This document shows positions 17,949-26,773 of a DNA stretch of 64,000 bases, one piece after another. A program made the translations under genes and the position numbers. The stretch covers positions 43,082 to 107,081 of the forward strand of contig CAKTCN010000005.1 of the NCBI GenBank assembly GCA_934539295.1. Reading direction: 5' to 3'. The notes beneath the pieces are model-generated. The model was not told the origin of the DNA and ran no database searches. It saw only the letters and a program-made list of their open reading frames with translations. Every line of letters begins with the position of its first letter. The first letter of the stretch is position 1. The DNA is from an uncultured Allosphingosinicella sp. Its GTDB lineage: Bacteria > Pseudomonadota > Alphaproteobacteria > Sphingomonadales > Sphingomonadaceae.

Positions 17949-19198
17949 GCGTCACCGAGATCAATTTCGACGGCATTGTCGGTCCCAGCCACAATTATGC
18001 GGGGCTGAGCCTCGGCAATCTCGCGTCGGCGAAGAACGCCCTCACCGTCTCCCATCCGCGCGAGGCGGCGCTCCAGGGTATCGCCAAGATACGGCACAAT
18101 CTCCGCCTGGGCCTGGTCCAGGGCTTCTTCGTGCCGCTCCCCCGCCCCGACCACGAATGGCTGGGCGATCTCGGCACCACGGCCGCCGACGCGCCGGACG
18201 CCCTGCGTGCCGCCGCATTCTCAGCCTCGTCGATGTGGGCCGCCAACGCCGCCACGGTCTCGCCCCCCGCCGACACGAAGGACGAGCGCTGTCACCTGAC
18301 TGTGGCGAACCTGCGCAGCATGACGCATCGCAGCCACGAATCGCCCGACACCTTGTCGCAGCTGAGGCTCGTCTTCGCCGACAGCGCCCATTTTCGCGTA
18401 CACCGCCCCGTCCCGCCCGCCTTCGGCGACGAGGGCGCCGCCAACCACATGCGCCTCGCATCCGCGCATGGCGAGCCGGGCGTCGAGGTGTTCGTCTACG
18501 GCCGGGCGGGCGGGCTCTTTCCCACCCGCCAGCATGAGCAAGCGAGCCGCGCCGTGGCCCGCCTCCACCGCCTAGATCCCGAGCGCACGCTCTTCGCGGC
18601 CCAGTCCGAGCAGGCGATCGCCGCCGGCGCCTTCCACAACGACGTGGTCGCAGTCGCCAACGAACATGTCCTGTTCGCGCACGAGCAGGCGTTCGAGGAT
18701 AAGACCGCTCTCTATGCCGACCTCCGCCGCCTGTTGCCGCAGGTGGAGATCATCGAGGTGCCGGCCGCGCTCGTCAGCCTCGACGATGCCATCAAGAGCT
18801 ACCTGTTCAACGCGCAGCTGGTCACGCATCCTACCGGCGGAATGGCACTGATCCTGCCCGAAGAAGCGCGCGAGACCGGGCCGGTATGGGCGTGGCTGCA
18901 GCGGATGGCGGCGGGCAACGGCCCGATCCGCGAGCTTCTCACCGTCGATGTGCGCCAGTCGATGGCCAATGGCGGCGGTCCCGCATGTCTGCGCCTGCGC
19001 GTGGTCGCCGACCCGGCTCATGTGGACCAGCGCTTCATGGCAGACGAGAACAAGCTCGATCGCATCGCCGAGGTGGTGGAAAGGTGCTGGCCCGAGCAGA
19101 TCGCGCCAGGTGACCTCAAGGATGCAGGGCTATGCGCCCGGATAGAGGATGCACGCGATGCGCTGCTGGAGGCGCTGGATCTGGAGGAATTGAACTAG
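17945..19198 (+). CDS. astB: N-succinylarginine dihydrolase
   Basis: Second enzyme of the arginine succinyltransferase pathway; it turns N2-succinylarginine into succinylornithine, two ammonia and CO2. The 417 residues start with INFDGIVGPSHNYAGLS, a family signature, and the catalytic residues are recognisable as E163 (GDEGAANH), H231 (AFHNDVV) and C348 (GGPACLRLRV). It starts with GTG inside the stop of the M20 gene. astA, astC and astD are not in the window, so the pathway must be completed elsewhere. A repeat follows the stop. Confidence 0.94.
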   Translation: MSVTEINFDGIVGPSHNYAGLSLGNLASAKNALTVSHPREAALQGIAKIRHNLRLGLVQGFFVPLPRPDHEWLGDLGTTAADAPDALRAAAFSASSMWAANAATVSPPADTKDERCHLTVANLRSMTHRSHESPDTLSQLRLVFADSAHFRVHRPVPPAFGDEGAANHMRLASAHGEPGVEVFVYGRAGGLFPTRQHEQASRAVARLHRLDPERTLFAAQSEQAIAAGAFHNDVVAVANEHVLFAHEQAFEDKTALYADLRRLLPQVEIIEVPAALVSLDDAIKSYLFNAQLVTHPTGGMALILPEEARETGPVWAWLQRMAAGNGPIRELLTVDVRQSMANGGGPACLRLRVVADPAHVDQRFMADENKLDRIAEVVERCWPEQIAPGDLKDAGLCARIEDARDALLEALDLEELN

Positions 19199-19204
19199 TC
19201 CAGT

Positions 19205-19306
19205 CCGTTCGTCCCGAGCGATGTCGCGGGATCGGCCGAGCGAAGCCGAGGCTTTTAATCTCGGCTTCGCTCGAATGCGTGTCTCGACTTCGCTCAACAC
19301 GAACGG
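19205..19306. repeat. Intergenic inverted repeat, family D (CCGTTCGT..CGAGCGA..GTCG)
   Basis: A 102-bp imperfect palindrome between the converging astB and pgl genes, with ends CCGTTCGTCCCGAGCGATGT and CTTCGCTCAACACGAACGG. The inside holds a second hairpin (GAGCGAAGCCGAG / CTCGGCTTCGCTC), so it looks like one repeat inserted into another. Related to the copy inside the RNase R gene. Confidence 0.82.
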
Positions 19307-19331
19307 AGAGCTTAAAGTGGGGCTAATAAGC

Positions 19332-20042
19332 TCAAGCGCTCCAGAGCACGTCCACGCTGTTATCCAGCTCCGCCAGCACCCGGCCGATCGGCGCGCTCGA
19401 CAGCGGGCCTTCCTTGATCGCCTGCTCAAGCACGCGACGCTTTTCCGCGCCGGAAATGACGACCATAACTGCGCGCGCCGACGCGATCGCGGCAGCGGTC
19501 AGCGTCACTCGGTCCACCGGCGCCTCGGGCGGCAGCGGCTCGGGCCGCACGCCGATCGCACGCCGCTCGCGCGGACCGTTCAAGGCTTTGTCGAGGTCGG
19601 CACCGGGGAAGATCGAGGCGGTATGCCCGTCCGCACCCATGCCGAGGCAGACGAGGTCCAGCGGCCATCCGATCGCTTTCATCCGCTCGTCGGCCACACG
19701 ACCGGCCTCGCGGAAATCGTCCAGCGCCGCTTCATCGACCAGGCTGACGATGGTCGCCCCGGTGCTGCCGAAATAGTTTTCCAGCTTGGCATGGTTGCTG
19801 AGTTCGTCACCCGGCGCGACCAGGCGGTCGTCGGTCGGCACGATCGTCACCTTGGACCAGTCGATATATTTCTGTGCCAGCAGCGCCGTGAACACTGCGT
19901 CCGGCGTCTTGCCGCCCGGCAGCGCAATACGCGCGCCCTTATGCGCTTCGATCGCGCTCTGGATGACGAAGGCGATGTCGCCCGCCGCCTGCTCGGCCAG
20001 CTCATCCAGGCTGTCGAACTCCCACCACTCGATCTCGTCCAT
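19332..20042 (-). CDS. pgl: 6-phosphogluconolactonase
   Basis: Hydrolyses 6-phosphogluconolactone in the pentose phosphate/Entner-Doudoroff route. The 236-residue protein shows family motifs ARIALPGGKTP, TIVPTDDRLV, SNHAKL and LGMGADGHTASIFPG. It is the last gene of a minus-strand run starting with otsB; 32 bp separate it from the dienelactone hydrolase gene. Here pgl is coupled to trehalose genes rather than to zwf-edd, as is common in related bacteria. Confidence 0.93.
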   Translation of the reverse strand: MDEIEWWEFDSLDELAEQAAGDIAFVIQSAIEAHKGARIALPGGKTPDAVFTALLAQKYIDWSKVTIVPTDDRLVAPGDELSNHAKLENYFGSTGATIVSLVDEAALDDFREAGRVADERMKAIGWPLDLVCLGMGADGHTASIFPGADLDKALNGPRERRAIGVRPEPLPPEAPVDRVTLTAAAIASARAVMVVISGAEKRRVLEQAIKEGPLSSAPIGRVLAELDNSVDVLWSA

Positions 20043-20074
20043 CTTACTCGCTTCCTGAAAATTGAGGCGCGGCC

Positions 20075-20800
20075 CTAGCCGCCTTTAGACGCGTCCGAAA
20101 GCCCCAGCGCCTCTTCGATGAACAGCATCGCCGCCGCCCAGGATTGCCGGTCCGCCGACGCATCATAGGCCAAAGTGCCGTTATTGCCCCTCACATTGGG
20201 GTTGGTGAAGGCGTGATAGGCACGGCCATAAGCGATCAGCTGCCAATCGACCCCGGCATTGTGCATCTCATCCTGGAAGCCCGCAATATCGGCGGGCGGC
20301 ACGAGTGGGTCGAGATAGCCGGTGCAGGCCAGCACCTTTGCGCTCATCTCTCCCGGACGGGCCGGCCGTCCAGTGCCGAACACGCCGTGGAAGCTCACCA
20401 CGCCGGCTACCGGTGCGCCGCTGCGAGCAAGTTCCAGCACCGCCTGCCCACCGAAGCAGTAGCCGATCGCCGCGCACTTATCCGGTCCCACGCCGGCGAC
20501 GTCCAGCGCAGCGTCGAAGCCTGCCCGCACCCGTCCGCGAAACAGGTCGGTGTCGTCTTGCAGGCGCGTCATCTGCGCGCGGGCGGCATCGCCCTCGAAA
20601 TAGAAACCTTCGCCATAATGATCGACCACGAAGGCGAGGTAGCCGCGCGACGCGAGCTGGGTTGCCCGCTGGCGCACATTGACGCCGATGCCGTTGATCT
20701 CATGCGCGATCAGGACGACCGCGCCGTTCCAATGCTCCGGCCTTTCGACCAGCCCATGCAACGCGGTCCCATCATGGTGATAGACGATCTGCTCGCTCAC
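20075..20800 (-). CDS. Dienelactone hydrolase family protein
   Basis: A 241-residue alpha/beta hydrolase. The nucleophile is a cysteine in GYCFGGQAV, as in true dienelactone hydrolases; Asp in GYLDPLVP and His in AYHAFTNP complete the triad. The real substrate is unknown, because such proteins also hydrolyse other lactones and esters. Its start overlaps the otsA stop by 4 bp (20797-20800), so it belongs to the trehalose operon. Lying between otsA and pgl, it could act on a sugar-related ester or lactone, which is speculation. Confidence 0.88.
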   Translation of the reverse strand: MSEQIVYHHDGTALHGLVERPEHWNGAVVLIAHEINGIGVNVRQRATQLASRGYLAFVVDHYGEGFYFEGDAARAQMTRLQDDTDLFRGRVRAGFDAALDVAGVGPDKCAAIGYCFGGQAVLELARSGAPVAGVVSFHGVFGTGRPARPGEMSAKVLACTGYLDPLVPPADIAGFQDEMHNAGVDWQLIAYGRAYHAFTNPNVRGNNGTLAYDASADRQSWAAAMLFIEEALGLSDASKGG

Positions 20801-22176
20801 CGGCTGTTCTCCAGCGCCGACACGAAGGCGCGGCGCCAGGCGACCACATCCTCCTTCTCCACGCTCTCCATCATCGCGCGCCAGCGACGGATACGCTCTT
20901 CCTTGGGCATGTCTATGGCCTGCAGGATCGCCTCACCAATCTCTTCCTTGCTGTAGGGATTGATGAGGATCGCGTCCTTCAATTGCTCGGCCGCGCCCGC
21001 GAAGCGCGAGAGGATCAGCACCCCGGGGTCCTCCGGATCCTGCGCCGCCACATATTCCTTGGCGACCAGGTTCATGCCGTCGCGCAGCGGCGTGATCAGC
21101 GCGATCTCGGCCGCGCGATAGTAACCGCTCAGCTCCTCGCGCCCATAGCCGCGGTTCACGTAGCGGATCGGCACCCAGTCGACATCAGAGAATTCTCCGT
21201 TGATGCGCCCCGACAATTCGTCGAGCCGCTCCCGGATGATCTCATAGGTGCCGACCTCGCCGCGCGACGGCGGCGCGATCTGCAGCAGGAACAGCTTCTC
21301 GCGCATGTCCGGATGCTCTTCCAGGAAGCGGCGATAGCCGAGGAAGCGCTCCTCCAGCCCCTTGGAGTAATCAAGCCGGTCGACACCGATGATGGTGCGC
21401 CGACCCGCCGCGCTGTGCCGCATCCGATCGAAAGCATTGGATGCCGCTTCGCTCTTCACTGCATCGGTGAATTCGGCGAAGTCGATGCCGATCGGATAGG
21501 CCGCCGCATGGACCGACCGTTCGCCGACGTGGATCATGCCATCATCGGTGCAATGGCCGCCAAGCTCGCGCTCCACATAGTCGCGGAAGCTTTCCAGCCA
21601 TTCCTCCGTCTGGAACCCGATCACGTCATAAGCGAGCAGCGCAAGGGCAAGCCGTTCATGCGCCGGCAGCGACACGAACAGGCGCGGCGGCGGCCAGGGA
21701 ATGTGCAGGAAGAAGCCGATGCGGTTGCGCATCCCGCGCTCGCGCAGCAACGCGCCCAGGGGGATCAGATGGTAATCGTGCACCCAGACAAGATCATCCG
21801 GGTCGATCAGCGGCATCACCGTGTCGGCGAACCGCTCGTTCACCCGCTCATAGCCTGCCGTGAAGCTGCGGTCATATTCGGCAAGGTCGATGCGGTAGTG
21901 GAAGAGCGGCCACAGCGTGCGGTTCGCATAGCCGTTATAATATTCGTCGACGTCCTGCGGCTCCAGGTCGACCGTGGCCGTGGTGACGCCATAGGCCTTC
22001 TGGAAATCGATATGGCCGGTAAATTCCTCGGTCGTGTTGCCCGACCAGCCGAACCACAGGCCGCGATACTCCCTGAGCGCCGCCGACAGCGCCACGGCCA
22101 GCCCGCCTTGCGCCCCGCTGCCGCCTTCCGACGTGGGCGCGGATACGCGGTTCGAGATCACGATCAGTCTGCTCAT
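20797..22176 (-). CDS. otsA: Alpha,alpha-trehalose-6-phosphate synthase
   Basis: Glycosyltransferase family 20 enzyme that joins UDP-glucose and glucose 6-phosphate. The 459-residue protein has the family motifs GGLAVAL (donor loop), [49 protein letters not shown] and [12 protein letters not shown]. The ATG at 22176 gives the usual [12 protein letters not shown] start; the frame is open upstream only because it runs into the GH15 gene. Four-base overlaps at both ends (22173-22176 and 20797-20800) show tight operon coupling. Product goes to OtsB; trehalose protects against osmotic, heat and drying stress. Confidence 0.95.
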   Translation of the reverse strand: MSRLIVISNRVSAPTSEGGSGAQGGLAVALSAALREYRGLWFGWSGNTTEEFTGHIDFQKAYGVTTATVDLEPQDVDEYYNGYANRTLWPLFHYRIDLAEYDRSFTAGYERVNERFADTVMPLIDPDDLVWVHDYHLIPLGALLRERGMRNRIGFFLHIPWPPPRLFVSLPAHERLALALLAYDVIGFQTEEWLESFRDYVERELGGHCTDDGMIHVGERSVHAAAYPIGIDFAEFTDAVKSEAASNAFDRMRHSAAGRRTIIGVDRLDYSKGLEERFLGYRRFLEEHPDMREKLFLLQIAPPSRGEVGTYEIIRERLDELSGRINGEFSDVDWVPIRYVNRGYGREELSGYYRAAEIALITPLRDGMNLVAKEYVAAQDPEDPGVLILSRFAGAAEQLKDAILINPYSKEEIGEAILQAIDMPKEERIRRWRAMMESVEKEDVVAWRRAFVSALENSR

Positions 22177-23957
22177 CTCACACTCGTCCATGGACGCGAG
22201 AGCAGGCCCGCGCAGTTGATGAGGCCGACCAGGCTGTAGGTCTGCGGGTAATTGCCCCACAATTCGCCCGTTTCGAAATCGGTGTCCTCGGACAGGAGCC
22301 CCGCAGGGGTCAGCCGCTCCAGCATCTGTTCGTACAGGTCCCGCGCCTCGTCGGTGCGCCCGATGATATGCAGCGCCTCGATCAGCCAGAAGGTGCAGAA
22401 GTTGAACGCCGTCTCGGGCAGGCCAAAATCGTCTTCCTCGGCATAACGCAGCATATGCTCGCCGCGGCGAAGCCCCTTTTCCACCGCATTGAACGTGTTG
22501 ACGAAGCGAGGGTCGTCGGCCGCAATGAAGCGCATGTCGATAAGTTGCAGCAGGCTCGCGTCGAGCGACGATCCCTGGAACACGGCCGCGAACCGTTCCT
22601 CATCGGGATAGAAGGCTTCGCGCTCAATCGTCTCGCGCACCTGCGCTGCCCGTCCGCGCCAGAATTCGGCACGCTCATCGAGCCCGAGCGCCTCGGCCGC
22701 ATTGCCGAGCCGGTCGCATGCGGCCCAGCTCATTACCGAGCTATAGGTGTGGACGCTCGTGCGGGTGCGCAGCTCCCAAAGGCCGGCATCGGGCTGGTCG
22801 TGCATGGCGAAGGCACGCTCGCCGACCTTTTCAAGCGCTTCGAAATCGTCGCGCGTCGCCTGGCGGAACAGGCGCTGATCGAAAAATGCCTGTGCGTTGG
22901 ACAGGACGATCTGGCCGTAGGCGTCGTGCTGCACCTGGTAATAGGCCGCGTTGCCGACCCGTACCGGCCCCATGCCGCGATAGCCGGCAAGGCCCGGCGC
23001 CTCCCACTCCTCCAGCCGCGGCTCGCCCGACACGGCGTAAAGCGGCTGGATATGCCCACCCTTGGCGTCGTCGACGATGTTGCGCAGGTAGCCGAGATAG
23101 TTCTCCAGCACATCGAGCGCGCCGAGCCGATTCAGCGCCTGCACCGTATAATAAGCATCGCGGATCCAGCAGTAGCGGTAATCCCAGTTCCGGCCTGAAT
23201 CCGCCGCCTCGGGGATTGACGTGGTCAGCGCCGCGACGATGGCGCCCGTCTCCTCATGCTGGCACAGTTTTAACGTGATCGCAGCGCGAATGACGACCTT
23301 CTGCCACTCGAGCGGGATGGCGAGCCCGCGAACCCATTCGCGCCAATGGTCTGCCGTCTGGTGGAGCATGGCGGCAAGTTCGTGGCTGACGTTGCCCGTG
23401 AACGGCTCGTCTGGCCCCAGGAAGAAGTGCAGCGACTTTTCCAGCCGGAACGTGCGGCCGTCGAGGATGTGGCTGACCGGCGCGTCGGTGGTAAGGCGGA
23501 TCGGCTGGGGGCGCAGCAGATAGCGGATATGGTTGGTGCCGCTGGTCCGCTCGGCATCCTGCGCACCCCAGTCCACCGCCGGGTTGAGCGTGACCTTGAT
23601 CCGCGGCGTGCCGGTGATCGGCCGCACGATGCGCACGAATGCCACTGGCCGGTACATGCGTCCGGACCGTTCGAAGCGCGGGCAGAAATCATAGACTTCC
23701 GCCACGTTGCCGTCTGCATCGGTCAGGCGCGTGACGAGGATGGGCGTGTTGCGCAGATAACGCTGCTGCGCCGACACCTGCCCATCGAGCGCGATCTTCC
23801 AGGTGCCGCGCGGCCCCTCGCCCTTTGGCTCCAGCAGCGAGCAGAAAAGCGGGTCGCCATCCACGCGCGGTGCGCAGCCCCAGGCAAAGCTCCCTTCGTC
23901 GTCGACGAGAGCACTCACCTGGCAATTGCCGATCGGCCAGAGCGAAAGATTGCTCAT
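22173..23957 (-). CDS. Glycoside hydrolase family 15 (glucoamylase/trehalase-like)
   Basis: A 594-residue protein with no signal peptide. The N-terminal beta-sandwich domain covers about 1-220 and the (alpha/alpha)6 barrel the rest. The two catalytic glutamates are probably in GLWELRTRTSVHTYSSVMSW and FCTFWLIEAL, and it ends with the family motif GNYPQTYSLVGLI. Family 15 includes glucoamylases, glucodextranases and the trehalases of mycobacteria. Sitting between otsB and otsA with 4-bp overlaps, trehalase or another trehalose-related activity is more likely than starch breakdown. Confidence 0.88.
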   Translation of the reverse strand: MSNLSLWPIGNCQVSALVDDEGSFAWGCAPRVDGDPLFCSLLEPKGEGPRGTWKIALDGQVSAQQRYLRNTPILVTRLTDADGNVAEVYDFCPRFERSGRMYRPVAFVRIVRPITGTPRIKVTLNPAVDWGAQDAERTSGTNHIRYLLRPQPIRLTTDAPVSHILDGRTFRLEKSLHFFLGPDEPFTGNVSHELAAMLHQTADHWREWVRGLAIPLEWQKVVIRAAITLKLCQHEETGAIVAALTTSIPEAADSGRNWDYRYCWIRDAYYTVQALNRLGALDVLENYLGYLRNIVDDAKGGHIQPLYAVSGEPRLEEWEAPGLAGYRGMGPVRVGNAAYYQVQHDAYGQIVLSNAQAFFDQRLFRQATRDDFEALEKVGERAFAMHDQPDAGLWELRTRTSVHTYSSVMSWAACDRLGNAAEALGLDERAEFWRGRAAQVRETIEREAFYPDEERFAAVFQGSSLDASLLQLIDMRFIAADDPRFVNTFNAVEKGLRRGEHMLRYAEEDDFGLPETAFNFCTFWLIEALHIIGRTDEARDLYEQMLERLTPAGLLSEDTDFETGELWGNYPQTYSLVGLINCAGLLSRPWTSVR

Positions 23958-24688
23958 CGCGCGGCTCCTTCCAGCCAGGCAGCGACGTGCGCGACGTCCT
24001 CCAGCTGGTAGAGCGCCGCCGTGTCACGCTGCGGCCCAACCAATATGCCCGCGCCGCCCAATGCAGCCACGGCCTCGAACCCATGCTCGTCCGTCACGTC
24101 ATCCCCGATGAAGATCGGCCTGGCACCTCGAAAAGGTGCCTCGGCCATGAAAGCGCGTACCGCCACGCCCTTGTCGGCTCCCGTCGGGCGCAGTTCCGCG
24201 ACCAGCTTGCCATGCTGCAAGGTCATGCCGGCCTGTTTGGCCAGGTCCGACATGAAGCGTTCGACATGCTCCGCTTCCTCCGGCGCCTGGCGATAATGGA
24301 TCGCGATACCGGCGGGTTTCTCCTCCACCACCAGCCCGGGCACGTCGCCGGCGAACCGCTCCACCGCCGCGCGCACATGGGTGAGATCGACTGCCGGCAT
24401 CGGCACGGCCGACCCGTCCGCCCATCGTAACTCGACGCCGTGCGATCCCGATACGGCTATGCCCGCGCAGTCGACATGGCTCTGCAGATTGCCGATCGCC
24501 CGTCCGCTGACGATCGCCAGCCGACCGCCAAGCCGCTCCGATAGCGCGCGCAGCAGCGCAGGCAGCGTTTCCGCCACGGTTATCCCGTCCGGCGTCTCGG
24601 CAAGCTCCACCAACGTCCCGTCGAAGTCGAGGAACAGGGCAGCATTTTCGTCCAGCAGGTCGGCAGGCGGGGCGGCGAGCAGGGTCAA
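23954..24688 (-). CDS. otsB: Trehalose-6-phosphate phosphatase
   Basis: HAD-family phosphatase that dephosphorylates trehalose 6-phosphate to trehalose. Motif I LDFDGTL is at 20-26 (D21 nucleophile, D23), motif II Ser in AIVSGRAI, and motif IV in FIGDDVTDEHGF. The start is inferred to be TTG 24688: it follows GGGAGGG with good spacing, lies 19 bp after the SH3-protein stop, and gives a normal 244-residue protein. The frame continues upstream through the SH3 gene but that part shows no homology to OtsB. Its stop overlaps the GH15 start. Confidence 0.92.
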   Translation of the reverse strand: MTLLAAPPADLLDENAALFLDFDGTLVELAETPDGITVAETLPALLRALSERLGGRLAIVSGRAIGNLQSHVDCAGIAVSGSHGVELRWADGSAVPMPAVDLTHVRAAVERFAGDVPGLVVEEKPAGIAIHYRQAPEEAEHVERFMSDLAKQAGMTLQHGKLVAELRPTGADKGVAVRAFMAEAPFRGARPIFIGDDVTDEHGFEAVAALGGAGILVGPQRDTAALYQLEDVAHVAAWLEGAAR

Positions 24689-24707
24689 ATCCCCACCCTC
24701 CCCGGGA

Positions 24708-25193
24708 TCAGAGTTCCTCGTCCGCGTCTGTGCCCCAGAAGTGGGATCGGCTGAGATAAGCTTTGCGACCCCCGGCATCGAACAGGCACCAATCCCCCTT
24801 GCACTTCGAAATGCGGCCGACAACGCCGGGCGCAGCACGATAGGCAATCCGTGAGGAGGCGTCAGGTTCCGCATGCATCGGCCGCGGTTCGCTTCCCGTA
24901 ACGATTCCGGTGCGCTGGTCGCTGAGCAGTCGGAACAGCATCCAGCCGGTGGTGCCGCTCGGGTCCTGGATACGGCGCCAGTCCTTGTAGACCTCCACCA
25001 CCTTGATCGGCAGATTGGAGCGCCGGTACAGCCAGGTGCCCGGAAAATTGCGTCCCGGCCCCGTACGCATCAGCGCCTCGCCCGACGAGATCGACGCCCA
25101 GTACGGCGTCTTGCGCTCCTGCTGCGCGGATGCGGGAATGGCGGCGGCAAGCGCGAAAGCGGCGAGCAGCTTGGCATGTGGTCGCAGGTTCAT
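24708..25193 (-). CDS. Secreted SH3-domain protein
   Basis: A 161-residue periplasmic protein. Residues 1-24 form a signal peptide ending PASAQ. The mature part has two short beta-rich SH3-like units (about 40-90 with WASISSGEALMRTGPG and VVEVYKDWRRIQDPSG, and about 105-155 with CKGDWCLF). Such bacterial SH3 domains often bind cell wall. It is 19 bp upstream of otsB and probably the first gene of that operon. The ATG at 25193 is chosen over an upstream codon because it gives a proper signal peptide. Confidence 0.82.
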   Translation of the reverse strand: MNLRPHAKLLAAFALAAAIPASAQQERKTPYWASISSGEALMRTGPGRNFPGTWLYRRSNLPIKVVEVYKDWRRIQDPSGTTGWMLFRLLSDQRTGIVTGSEPRPMHAEPDASSRIAYRAAPGVVGRISKCKGDWCLFDAGGRKAYLSRSHFWGTDADEEL

Positions 25194-25271
25194 GGACGTT
25201 CTTTGACGCCAGCTCAAACCCGCTTCAACCCCGCAATAAGCCCCTCCCTCCTGTGGGGAGGAGCTGAGGGA

Positions 25272-26678
25272 TCAATCCCCCGCCTGAATGCGCTCCATCA
25301 ACTGCTTAACCGTCGGCACGAACCCGTTGGAATAGAACGGGTCCTTCTTGAACCGGAACGCGGCATGGCCAGCGAACATCAGATTGCGCTCGACATCGCC
25401 GCCATGGGCGATGTCCTGCAGCGTCTTCTGGATGCAGAAGCTGCGCGGGTCGGCGAGGCGCCCGGTCGAATTCTTCTCATTGTCCGCCCAGGACGAGAAG
25501 CTGCACTGCGACAGGCAGCCCATGCAGTCGGCTTGGTCCTTGCGGATAATCGCCTTTTCGTCAGGCGTCACGAACACGAGCGTCTCGTCGGGCGTCTTGA
25601 CCGCTTCGGTGAACCCCTGCGCAAACCATTCGCGGGCGTGGAGCAGGTCGCCCTTGGCCACCCAGAAATTCTTCTTGCCGCCGACACCCACGTCCAATTC
25701 GAAGCTGTGATCGCCCAGCGCCTCCTTGGTGAAGGCGATCTGCCGGTGCGAACGCGCCTCGAGCTCGCGAAGGAAAGGGTTGCGCACTGCCGAGGAATAG
25801 AAGCCGGTCGGCGAGAAGCGGTGGAGCAGCACGTCGCCCTCCTCCAGCGTCATCAGCCGCGCCTTCCAATCGTCCGGGATCGGGCTTTCCTTGGTGAGCA
25901 GCGGCCGCGTGCCGAACTGGAACGCGATCTGGCCGAGCTCGGGATTGTCGATCCAGTCGTTCCATTCCTTCAGGTTCCAGACGCCGCCGGCCATGATGAT
26001 CGGCACCTCGTCGGGGATGCCGCCCTGCCGCATCGTGTCGCGCAGCGCCTTGACGCGCGGATAGGGGTCCTGCGGCTGCAAGGGGTCTTCGGCATTGGAC
26101 AGGCCGTTATGCCCGCCGGCCAGCCACGGATCCTCATAGACCACGCCGCCCAGCCATTCCGCGGCCTTCGAATAAGCCCGCTTCCACAACGCCGAGAATG
26201 CGCGGCCCGAACTCACGATCGGCAGGTAGTTGACACCGTAGGACGCCGCGATCTCTGACAGCTTATAAGGCATGCCCGCGCCGCAAGTAACGCCGGCGAC
26301 CAATCCCCTGGTGCGCTCCAGTACGCCGTGCAGCACGCGCTGCGCACCGCCCATTTCCCAAAGCACGTTGATGTTGATCGCGCCGCGGCCCGAGGCGATG
26401 TCATAGGCACGCTGAACCTGCGCGACCGCACCGTCAATTGCGTACTGGACCAGTTCCTCGTGCCGCTCACGCCGCGTCAGCGCGCGGTAGATCTGGGGAA
26501 TGATCCGGCCTTCCGGATCGTAGCTATCCGCATTGACGGCGGAAACGGTACCGATGCCACCGGCGGCCGCCCAGGCGCCGGAACTGGCATGATTGCTCGC
26601 CGACACGCCCTTGCCGCCTTCGATAAGCGGCAGGACCTCACGTCCCGCATAGCGGATCGGCCGAACACCCTTGAACAT
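25272..26678 (-). CDS. Nitronate monooxygenase-like flavoprotein with C-terminal cysteine cluster
   Basis: A 468-residue protein of the nitronate monooxygenase/2-nitropropane dioxygenase family, an FMN-binding TIM barrel (GGIGTVSAV near 40, VAGVTCGAGMP, IIMAGGVW, QFGTRPLLT). Most family members have about 320-380 residues; this one has an additional C-terminal part with CMGCLSQC and a further Cys in SFCIQ, which could hold an iron-sulfur cluster. A GGAGG lies four bases before the ATG, and a sigma70-type promoter is visible upstream. It is a single gene; the real substrate is unknown. Confidence 0.82.
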   Translation of the reverse strand: MFKGVRPIRYAGREVLPLIEGGKGVSASNHASSGAWAAAGGIGTVSAVNADSYDPEGRIIPQIYRALTRRERHEELVQYAIDGAVAQVQRAYDIASGRGAININVLWEMGGAQRVLHGVLERTRGLVAGVTCGAGMPYKLSEIAASYGVNYLPIVSSGRAFSALWKRAYSKAAEWLGGVVYEDPWLAGGHNGLSNAEDPLQPQDPYPRVKALRDTMRQGGIPDEVPIIMAGGVWNLKEWNDWIDNPELGQIAFQFGTRPLLTKESPIPDDWKARLMTLEEGDVLLHRFSPTGFYSSAVRNPFLRELEARSHRQIAFTKEALGDHSFELDVGVGGKKNFWVAKGDLLHAREWFAQGFTEAVKTPDETLVFVTPDEKAIIRKDQADCMGCLSQCSFSSWADNEKNSTGRLADPRSFCIQKTLQDIAHGGDVERNLMFAGHAAFRFKKDPFYSNGFVPTVKQLMERIQAGD

Positions 26679-26703
26679 TACACCTCCGATTAAGCAGGTG
26701 GCC

Positions 26704-26732
26704 GCTATAGTGACTAAAGCGCATCAGCCCAA
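26704..26732 (-). promoter_or_regulatory. Sigma70-like promoter of the nitronate monooxygenase-like gene
   Basis: On the minus strand TTGGGC (26727-26732) and TATAGC (26704-26709) are separated by exactly 17 bp, 25 bp before the ATG at 26678. Predicted from sequence only. Confidence 0.5.
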
Positions 26733-26773
26733 GTGTTTAACGAAGCTGGCGCCTGTACGCTCCTTCGCGGGCA

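Noticed and set aside
24689-24874. N-terminal extension of OtsB up to an ATG at 24874
   Set aside because: It overlaps the SH3-protein gene, has no OtsB homology, and a TTG with a good ribosome site at 24688 gives the normal length.
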